Source: JAUUZT01 sp964654015 (GTDB lineage: Bacteria; Chloroflexota; Dehalococcoidia; GIF9; AB-539-J10). Taken from it: DNA of 10,544 bases. The DNA lies in contig CAZZHQ010000086.1 of the NCBI GenBank assembly GCA_964654015.1, positions 1 through 10,544 on the forward strand. The letters are read 5' to 3'. Under the pieces are notes generated by a model. It did not search any database. It was not told where the DNA came from and saw only the letters and a list, made by a program, of their open reading frames with translations. Below, piece by piece: positions 4,713 through 10,544 of the stretch (the first letter of the stretch is position 1; each line of letters starts with the position of its first letter). The translations under genes were made by a program, and so were the position numbers.

Positions 4713-5777
4713 ATGAAAGCTTTAGTTTTAGCAGGTGGAAAAGGAACGAGGATGAAGCCTCTGACAAATACAATAGCTAAACAACTGCTCCCCGTAGCTA
4801 ATAAGCCTATTTTGTTTTATGTCCTGGACCAGATCAGAGAAGCGGGGATTACAGATATCGGCATTGTCGTCTCTCCTGAGACCAGTCCATATATAAGGGA
4901 AGCCGTAGGCGATGGCTCAAAGTGGGATGCCACCATTACCTATATACCCCAAACTGAAGCTTTAGGTTTGGCTCATGCGGTTAAAACAGCACAGGCATAT
5001 CTGAATGATTCACCATTCTTAATGTTTCTGGGTGATAATCTCTTGCAGGGCGGTATATCCACAGTTGTTGAGCAATTTAATAAGAACTCTCCCGATGCAC
5101 TGATTTTACTGAAATCAGTGCAGGAAACTTCCAGCTTTGGCATTGCTGAACTGGATAAGGCAGGAAAAGTATGCCATATCGAGGAAAAGCCCAAAAATCC
5201 TAAAAGCGATCTGGCGGTTATAGGGGTATATATATTCTCTCCTGTTGTCCATGAAGCTATTGCTCATATTAAACCATCATGGCGAGGTGAGTTGGAGATT
5301 ACTGATACCATACAGCAACTTATCGATACCGGAAAGGATGTCCAGAGTCACATATTGGAGGGCTGGTGGCTTGATACTGGCAAAAAGGATGACCTTCTGG
5401 AAGCCAACAGAGTTGTTCTTGATGACTTCCTCCAGCGCGATATAAAAGGCGAAATTGACGCCGCAAGCCAGGTGATCGGCAGAGTTGAAGTGGGATCAGA
5501 AACAGAAGTAGAAAACAGCACTATTCGAGGACCAGTATCCATTGCTGGGAAATGCCAGGTTAAGAACTCCTTCATTGGTCCCTTCACCAGTATTGGTGCT
5601 GGCACGGCGATTGAGAGTTCCTCCATAGAACACTCAGTGATTTTGCAGGGTTGTCGTATATTTAATATAGAGCGCCTGGCTGATAGTATTATCGGTAAGG
5701 GCACGGAAGTAACAAAACAGCAGCAGGGTTTCAAAGCGCTGAAACTTTTCCTTCCCGCCTTATCAAGAAACGCCTGA
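4713..5777 (+). CDS. rmlA: Glucose-1-phosphate thymidylyltransferase, long form (RmlA with left-handed beta-helix tail)
   Basis: A 354-residue cytoplasmic enzyme making dTDP-glucose from glucose-1-phosphate and dTTP, the entry to dTDP-deoxysugars. The nucleotide-binding loop LAGGKGTRMKPLT spans 6-18, KQLLPVANKP 23-32, the metal-binding Asp lies in LGDN (106-109), EEKPKNPKS is at 157-165 and WWLDTG at 218-223. Residues about 250-330 form hexapeptide-like repeats (VIGRVEVGS, STIRGPVSI, SFIGPFTSIGAG, SVILQGC), which distinguishes the long type (about 350 residues) from the 290-residue enterobacterial RfbA. Start is supported by AAAGGAG eight bases upstream. No rmlB, rmlC or rmlD is in the window, so the later dTDP-sugar steps are encoded elsewhere. 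Long-form enzymes can use other nucleotides, so the donor is inferred. Confidence 0.93.
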   Translation: MKALVLAGGKGTRMKPLTNTIAKQLLPVANKPILFYVLDQIREAGITDIGIVVSPETSPYIREAVGDGSKWDATITYIPQTEALGLAHAVKTAQAYLNDSPFLMFLGDNLLQGGISTVVEQFNKNSPDALILLKSVQETSSFGIAELDKAGKVCHIEEKPKNPKSDLAVIGVYIFSPVVHEAIAHIKPSWRGELEITDTIQQLIDTGKDVQSHILEGWWLDTGKKDDLLEANRVVLDDFLQRDIKGEIDAASQVIGRVEVGSETEVENSTIRGPVSIAGKCQVKNSFIGPFTSIGAGTAIESSSIEHSVILQGCRIFNIERLADSIIGKGTEVTKQQQGFKALKLFLPALSRNA

Positions 5778-5789
5778 GAGATTTGCTTT

Positions 5790-7250
5790 ATGAGCACCGT
5801 TCAAAGAATTGCCAAAAATACCACAGTGTTGCTCGTAGCTCAAGTTGCAAGCTATCTGCTGGCTTTCTTCTATATGATGTATACCGCCCGCTATCTAGGC
5901 CCGGCAAGCTTTGGCATCCTCTCCTTTGCTTTCGCCTTTACCGGGATTTTTGCCGTTTTTGCTAATCTCGGTCTTGACCCACTCATGGTAAGAGAAGTTG
6001 CCAGAGATAAAGCAGTAGCCCCAAAGTATCTCGCCAATGTTAGCCTGATGAAGATAATTCTGGTGGCTATTACCTTCGGCTTGATTGCGCTCACCATAAA
6101 CCTTTTAGGCTACCCTGAGCAAACCATAAAAGTTGTCTATCTCCTAGCATTGTCAGTTACCTTCACCGCTTTCACTCAAATGTTTTATTCCATATTTCGG
6201 GCATTTGAGAGAATGGAATTCCAGGCAATAAACGGGATGTTAAATGCAGCCCTTATTCTTGGCGGAGTTATCTTTGCCATAAAGAACGGCTTCACTGTTG
6301 TTGGTTTCGCCTCTCTATATGTCATAGCTAGCATTATAAGTTTAGGATATAGCTTTACTGTAATGAAACTGAAATTTTCTAATCCAGCATCAGCCTTAGC
6401 AGCTAAGGTCATAGAATTCGATTGGAGCTTCTGGAAGCCGACAATAAAGGAGGCATTGCCATTTGGGCTAACGGTGATTTTCATTACGGTATCTTACTGG
6501 ATAGACTCAGTAATGCTTTCTTTTATGAAAGGAGATGCAGCGGTCGGCTGGTATAACGCGGCTTATAGAATGGTGCTTGCCTTGGGATTTATCCCGATTG
6601 CCTTCAACTCTGCTATTTTCCCCATTATGTCAAGATTTTATATAACTTCTCAAAGTTCCTTGCAATTATCTATGGAAAAATATTTTAAGTACATGGTTAT
6701 ACTTGGCATTCCCATAGGAGTAGGTACAACGCTTTTAGCACCTAGATTTATCTCGCTAATATTTGGAGCAGAATATACTAACTCCACAATTGCCCTTCAA
6801 ATCTTGGTTTGGGCGATGGTATTCACCTATATGAGCAGCTCCCCCTCGCGTTTGATTGAATCCTCAAATAAGCAGATGCTGATAACTAAGATAGCTGGAA
6901 TTTGTGTCGCATTAAATGTGATCTTAAATCTAATCTTTATTCCGAAATATAGCTATATTGCAGCAAGTGCTACCACGGTAGTCACTGGCTTTCTTGGCTT
7001 ATTGCTTGTTCTTATTTGGAGTATGAAAATTGGCCATAGCATTTTTCAAAAAAGATTTGCGGGCATTGTGCTCAAGGTCATAATCGCCAGCGTCCTGATG
7101 GGCATCTTTATTAGGTACTTTTATAGCTTAAATCTAATAGTGTTAATATCATTATCAGTGCTGCTATATTTTGTAGTATTATATGTGGCTAGAGGAATAG
7201 ATAGGGAGGATGTAGCTTTAATCAGAAGAGCTGTAGGCAAGCGAGAATGA
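5790..7250 (+). CDS. wzx: Wzx-type polysaccharide flippase (MOP superfamily)
   Basis: A 486-residue, strongly hydrophobic membrane protein with roughly 12-14 transmembrane segments, as usual for Wzx/RfbX flippases. Family features are the N-terminal RIAKNTTVLLVAQVASYLLA, the YTARYLGPASFGILSFAFAF loop between the first two helices, LGLDPLMVREVARD, and the second-half repeat beginning KEALPFGLTVIFITVSYWID (from about 215). Such proteins move lipid-linked repeat units across the inner membrane using ion gradients. The ATG is 12 bases after the rmlA stop with only a weak GAGAG site, so translation may be coupled. A Wzx flippase implies a Wzy-dependent pathway, but no wzy polymerase is visible here. 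Confidence 0.93.
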   Translation: MSTVQRIAKNTTVLLVAQVASYLLAFFYMMYTARYLGPASFGILSFAFAFTGIFAVFANLGLDPLMVREVARDKAVAPKYLANVSLMKIILVAITFGLIALTINLLGYPEQTIKVVYLLALSVTFTAFTQMFYSIFRAFERMEFQAINGMLNAALILGGVIFAIKNGFTVVGFASLYVIASIISLGYSFTVMKLKFSNPASALAAKVIEFDWSFWKPTIKEALPFGLTVIFITVSYWIDSVMLSFMKGDAAVGWYNAAYRMVLALGFIPIAFNSAIFPIMSRFYITSQSSLQLSMEKYFKYMVILGIPIGVGTTLLAPRFISLIFGAEYTNSTIALQILVWAMVFTYMSSSPSRLIESSNKQMLITKIAGICVALNVILNLIFIPKYSYIAASATTVVTGFLGLLLVLIWSMKIGHSIFQKRFAGIVLKVIIASVLMGIFIRYFYSLNLIVLISLSVLLYFVVLYVARGIDREDVALIRRAVGKRE

Positions 7251-7275
7251 ATCAATCGAAGGAAGCTGGGGCAAT

Positions 7276-8052
7276 ATGAAGACCGTTATTCTCTGTGGTG
7301 GGCGTGGGATGCGTTTGCAGGAAGAAACTGAATTCCGTCCAAAGCCGCTCATCTCAATAGGTGGTCGGCCTATACTGTGGCATATCATGAAAAGCTATGC
7401 TCACTATGGCTTTCGCGAGTTCGTGCTTTGTCTTGGTTACCGTGGAGAAATGATTAAAGACTACTTTCTAAACTATGAAGCCATGAGTGGTGATTTAACC
7501 ATCCGCCTTGGTCATCAACACTCCTTAAATTATAATGATGCCCATAAGGAACAAGACTTTATAATTACCCTGGCTGATACTGGTTTAGAAACAATGACCG
7601 GTGGTCGAATAAAGCAGGTAGAGAGATATATAGATAGTGATACTTTTATGGTGACTTACGGTGATGGGTTAGCTGACATAGATATTCAGGCACTAGTGAA
7701 ATATCATTATCAACATGGTCGGTTGGCTACGCTAACAGCGGTACACCCTGTTTCACGTTTTGGCATCATTACACTGGATGATAAATCAACAATTCTCAAC
7801 TTTGCTGAAAAACCTCAAGCAACTGAATGGGTAAGCGCTGGTTTTTTCGTGTTCAACCGTAAAATATTTGATTATCTACAAGGCGATGATTGTTTTCTGG
7901 AACGTAAACCTCTTGAAAGTTTGGCAAACGATGGAGAGCTAATGGCATATAAACATGAAGGCTCCTTTCATACTATGGATACATACCGCGACTATAAATT
8001 TCTTAATGATTTGTGGGATAAAGGACAAACACCATGGAAGAAATGGAAATAA
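7276..8052 (+). CDS. rfbF: Glucose-1-phosphate cytidylyltransferase
   Basis: A 258-residue enzyme forming CDP-glucose from CTP and glucose-1-phosphate. It has the nucleotidyltransferase loop VILCGGRGMRLQEETEFRPK (4-23), GRPILWHIMKSYAHYG (30-45), GYRGEMIKDYFLNY, the metal Asp in YGDGLADID (128-136), GFFVFNRKIFDYL (189-201) and the family-typical end FLNDLWDKGQTPWKKW. The extended middle segment (DLTIRLGH to GGRIKQVERYI) separates CTP-specific RfbF/AscA from RmlA. AAGGAAG-type sequence (7260-7266) precedes the ATG. It overlaps rfbG by 19 bases. First committed step to CDP-3,6-dideoxyhexoses. Confidence 0.96.
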   Translation: MKTVILCGGRGMRLQEETEFRPKPLISIGGRPILWHIMKSYAHYGFREFVLCLGYRGEMIKDYFLNYEAMSGDLTIRLGHQHSLNYNDAHKEQDFIITLADTGLETMTGGRIKQVERYIDSDTFMVTYGDGLADIDIQALVKYHYQHGRLATLTAVHPVSRFGIITLDDKSTILNFAEKPQATEWVSAGFFVFNRKIFDYLQGDDCFLERKPLESLANDGELMAYKHEGSFHTMDTYRDYKFLNDLWDKGQTPWKKWK

Positions 8053-9038
8053 AAGATACTTTCTGGCAAGACAGGCCTGTTCTGGTAACCGGAGGTACTG
8101 GATTTCTAGGTAACTGGCTGATAAATAAACTTGTTAAACTGGATGCCGACATTGTTTGTCTGGTGCGTGATTGGGTGCCACAAAGTGAACTGTGTCATAC
8201 TCAGCTTGTTGAACAGGTGAAAGTTGTTCGGGGTGACGTCTGTGACCAGGCACTTTTAGAAAGAATACTAGGGGAATATGAAATCGATACTGTTTTACAC
8301 CTTGCTGCACAAACAATTGTAGGAATCGCTAACCGAAACCCAATTTCAACCTTTGAATCAAATATCCGCGGTACCTGGACAATACTTGAGGCGTGTCGCC
8401 GTAGTCCCAAAGTTAGGAGCATTGTAATAGCTTCTTCCGATAAAGCTTATGGTTACCAGCAAAAACTACCATATAGTGAGGACAACCCTTTGCAAGGTCG
8501 CTATCCCTATGATGCAAGCAAGTCATGTGCAGACCTATTAGCCCAAGCTTATGCTATAACTTACGAACTGCCGGTTACAATTACCCGATGTGGAAACTTC
8601 TACGGCGGAGGCGACCTAAATTGGAATCGTATTGTACCAGGAACGATACGTTCCGTGCTGCGTGGTCAACAACCTGTAATACGCTCTGATGGCCAATATA
8701 TACGAGACTACTTTTATATTGAGGATGGGGCTGCCGCCTATATTTTGCTGGCTGAAAAACTAGTAGATAAAGCAGCTTTATTTGGTGAAGCATTTAACTT
8801 CTCCAACGAGTCTCCAGTATTGGTAGTTGAGCTTGTGGAACGAATTTTGCAATTAATGGGATCTAACCTAAAGCCGGTCATCCGTAATGAAGCTAGTAAT
8901 GAAATCCGTAAACAATATTTAAATGCACAAAAGGCACGCCAAGTTTTAGGTTGGCAGCCTTTATTTACCTTAAACGAGGGTTTGAAACAAACAATTTCTT
9001 GGTATACGGAATTTTTTGCCCATGAGCAATGCGGCTGA
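8034..9038 (+). CDS. rfbG: CDP-glucose 4,6-dehydratase
   Basis: A 334-residue extended SDR converting CDP-glucose to CDP-4-keto-6-deoxyglucose with bound NAD+. The Rossmann motif is GGTGFLG (20-26), GDV at 67-69, the catalytic SSDKAYG segment at 134-140 (Ser135, Asp136, Lys137) and YDASK with Tyr159 and Lys163. The segment RCGNFYGGGDLNWNRIVPGT (185-204) is characteristic of RfbG/AscB. It is slightly shorter than the roughly 357-residue enterobacterial enzymes. The first ATG (8034) has AAAGGA about ten bases upstream; a second Met at 8043 is possible but lacks its own site. It lies inside the end of rfbF and overlaps rfbH by 17 bases. Confidence 0.95.
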   Translation: MEEMEIKDTFWQDRPVLVTGGTGFLGNWLINKLVKLDADIVCLVRDWVPQSELCHTQLVEQVKVVRGDVCDQALLERILGEYEIDTVLHLAAQTIVGIANRNPISTFESNIRGTWTILEACRRSPKVRSIVIASSDKAYGYQQKLPYSEDNPLQGRYPYDASKSCADLLAQAYAITYELPVTITRCGNFYGGGDLNWNRIVPGTIRSVLRGQQPVIRSDGQYIRDYFYIEDGAAAYILLAEKLVDKAALFGEAFNFSNESPVLVVELVERILQLMGSNLKPVIRNEASNEIRKQYLNAQKARQVLGWQPLFTLNEGLKQTISWYTEFFAHEQCG

Positions 9039-10341
9039 TACTCTGAGAACACGGATTGACGACTTAGTTCGTGAGTACTACAAAGCTGCTTTCCCCACAC
9101 GTGAGTTCATACCCGGGGAGAGTTCCATTCCCTACGCAGGTCGGGTTTTTGATGACGAAGAACTTGTCAACTTGGTCGAGGCAGGGCTGGATTTCTGGCT
9201 GACAACCGGACGTTTTGCTGCGCAGTTTGAGCGTGAATTCGCCAATTACTTCGGTCTGCATCATTCCCTCCTGGTTAACTCTGGTTCGTCTGCCAATCTT
9301 CTGGCAATATCTTGCTTGACTTCACCCAAGCTTGGTGCACGTCAAATGAAACCCGGTGATGAAGTCATCACTATTGCGTCAGGTTTTCCTACAACAATCA
9401 ATCCAATTATCCAGAACCAATTAGTCCCAGTTTTTGTAGATGTAACAATACCTACTTACAACGTTGATGTGACACAGCTTGAAGAAGCTTACTCTGAGCA
9501 AACACGTGCTGTAATGTTGGCCCATACATTAGGAAACTCGTTTGATTTAACTGCTGTGGTAGACTTTGCCCAGAGGCACAGCTTGTGGCTAATAGAAGAC
9601 TGCTGTGATGCTGTTGGCTCAACTTATAACGGTAAAAAAGTAGGTACGTTTGGCGATTTAGCTACTGTGAGTTTTTATCCTGCTCATCATATCACAATGG
9701 GTGAAGGAGGAGCAGTTCTCACGAACTCCTCTGTTTTTAACAAGCTGGTGGCTTCATTTAGGGACTGGGGACGAGATTGCTGGTGTGAGCCAGGTAATGA
9801 TAACACCTGCGGGAAGCGTTTTAGCTGGCACCTAGGTGACTTACCCTATGGCTACGACCATAAGTATATTTACTCGCATATTGGATACAACCTTAAACTG
9901 ACTGACATGCAAGCAGCAGTTGGCGTAGCTCAACTTAAAAAACTGCCATCATTCATTAAAGCACGAAAACATAATTTCAAAACCCTTTATGAAGGGCTGC
10001 TTGATTTGCAGGAATTTTTTATCTTACCAGAAGCAACACAAGGTAGTGAACCAAATTGGTTCGGCTTTCCCCTGGCTATACGCCCCGAAGCACCTTTTAC
10101 CCGCAATCAGGTGGTGCAATACTTGGAGGAGCATAAAATTGCTACTCGTCTATTATTTGGCGGCAACCTGGTACGTCAACCAGCGTATCGCGACGTTCGA
10201 TATCGAGTCGTAGGCAATTTAACAAACTCGGACTTTGTAATGAATCAAGTCTTCTGGATTGGGGTATATCCTGGGCTATCTTCTGAGGTACTAGAGTATA
10301 TCCTGAAGATTTTTCATGAAATACCAGCGAGGTTACTATGA
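9022..10341 (+). CDS. rfbH: CDP-4-keto-6-deoxy-D-glucose-3-dehydrase (E1), PMP- and iron-sulfur-dependent
   Basis: A 439-residue protein from ATG at 9022; an upstream TTG (9016) is in frame but ATG is preferred. It removes the C3 hydroxyl of the CDP-4-keto-6-deoxy sugar using pyridoxamine phosphate and a [2Fe-2S] cluster. In the DegT-like active site the usual Schiff-base Lys is replaced by His: SFYPAHHITMGEGG (His222/223), the hallmark of RfbH/AscC. Cluster cysteines fit the known enzyme: Cys195 (in EDCCDAVG) plus Cys253, Cys255 and Cys263 in RDCWCEPGNDNTCGKRF, equivalent to Yersinia Cys193, 251, 253 and 261. A dedicated reductase (E3, ascD/ddhD type) is needed to supply electrons and is not in the window. 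It overlaps rfbG by 17 bases. Confidence 0.97.
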   Translation: MSNAADTLRTRIDDLVREYYKAAFPTREFIPGESSIPYAGRVFDDEELVNLVEAGLDFWLTTGRFAAQFEREFANYFGLHHSLLVNSGSSANLLAISCLTSPKLGARQMKPGDEVITIASGFPTTINPIIQNQLVPVFVDVTIPTYNVDVTQLEEAYSEQTRAVMLAHTLGNSFDLTAVVDFAQRHSLWLIEDCCDAVGSTYNGKKVGTFGDLATVSFYPAHHITMGEGGAVLTNSSVFNKLVASFRDWGRDCWCEPGNDNTCGKRFSWHLGDLPYGYDHKYIYSHIGYNLKLTDMQAAVGVAQLKKLPSFIKARKHNFKTLYEGLLDLQEFFILPEATQGSEPNWFGFPLAIRPEAPFTRNQVVQYLEEHKIATRLLFGGNLVRQPAYRDVRYRVVGNLTNSDFVMNQVFWIGVYPGLSSEVLEYILKIFHEIPARLL

Positions 10342-10544
10342 GGTGTTTTGTAACGGGTAGTACTGGCTTTATCGGTTCACATTTGGTGCGGCTGTTACTG
10401 AAACACGATGTTGAAGTCGCTGTATTGATTCGGCCAACTAGCAACCCTTGGCGGATTAAAGATATAATCTGTCGCCTACACACAATTAATGGAGATATTG
10501 TAAACATCGAGAATAGTGGTACAGCTATTCGGGACTTTGCCCCT
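10338..10544 (+). CDS. NAD(P)-dependent epimerase/dehydratase or reductase (extended SDR), 5' part
   Basis: ATG at 10338 overlaps the rfbH stop in an ATGA arrangement, and the frame stays open to the window end (69 codons). The N-terminus MRCFVTGSTGFIGSHLVRLL has the Rossmann motif GSTGFIG at 7-13, followed by AVLIRPTSNPWR and a second strand reading INGDIVN. This is the start of an extended SDR. Following rfbFGH it probably reduces or epimerises the CDP-3,6-dideoxy-4-keto sugar, as abequose synthase (RfbJ), paratose synthase (RfbS) or ascarylose-pathway reductases do. The catalytic YxxxK part is beyond the window, so the exact product sugar is unknown. Confidence 0.85.
   Translation, partial: MRCFVTGSTGFIGSHLVRLLLKHDVEVAVLIRPTSNPWRIKDIICRLHTINGDIVNIENSGTAIRDFAP

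Noticed and set aside
5348..5797. Long minus-strand open frames opposite rmlA and other genes
   Set aside because: They lie antisense to well-supported genes, show no family motifs and lack ribosome sites; they are frame shadows.
9016..9021. TTG start for rfbH six bases upstream of the ATG
   Set aside because: ATG at 9022 gives a normal N-terminus. Neither start has a strong ribosome site, so the more common codon was preferred.

Overview
The window looks like part of a bacterial surface-polysaccharide (O-antigen or capsule type) gene cluster. All genes lie on the + strand and are tightly packed or overlapping, apart from a 2 kb scarred stretch in the middle. The organism cannot be named from this sequence. 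Moderate GC, a long-form RmlA, hicAB and mazF modules and a dispersed repeat beginning GTCATT(A/G)CGAGGAGCGAAGCGA point loosely to an uncultivated anaerobic bacterium, for example Chloroflexota/Dehalococcoidia or a deltaproteobacterial or candidate lineage. That is a low-confidence inference. Terminal genes use TAA, TAG and TGA at the expected family ends, so the standard bacterial code applies.

Region 1 (1-2742): the 3' part of a DegT/DnrJ/EryC1-type PLP sugar aminotransferase, a short-chain dehydrogenase/reductase, and a UDP-GlcNAc 2-epimerase (wecB). These are steps in making an amino-sugar nucleotide. wecB carries an in-frame insert of roughly 30 residues that contains one arm of a dispersed repeat.

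Region 2 (2743-4712): a scar zone. It holds two hicAB modules whose hicA toxin genes are both broken while the hicB antitoxin genes are intact. It also holds one apparently intact RHH antitoxin/MazF module with its own consensus promoter and a perfect inverted repeat over the -10 box. Between the modules lie two clear remnants, and possibly a third, of the 3' end of wecB, then the 3' end of a second degT gene. The order is wecB, TA, wecB tail, TA, wecB tail, TA, (wecB tail?), degT tail, rmlA. Differences between the remnants and the intact genes are mostly synonymous, which suggests they come from once-functional alleles of other clusters and not from recent local duplication.

Region 3 (4713-10544): long-form glucose-1-phosphate thymidylyltransferase (rmlA), a Wzx-type flippase, then rfbF-rfbG-rfbH (glucose-1-phosphate cytidylyltransferase, CDP-glucose 4,6-dehydratase, CDP-4-keto-6-deoxyglucose 3-dehydrase) and the start of an NAD(P)-dependent SDR reductase/epimerase. 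rfbFGH plus a downstream reductase is the route to CDP-3,6-dideoxyhexoses (paratose, abequose, tyvelose, ascarylose). The cluster therefore probably builds a glycan containing a 3,6-dideoxyhexose, an N-acetyl amino sugar and perhaps a dTDP-sugar, exported by the flippase.

The main discovery candidate is the middle region: repeated toxin-antitoxin modules placed exactly at the 3' end of wecB, each followed by a displaced wecB tail.
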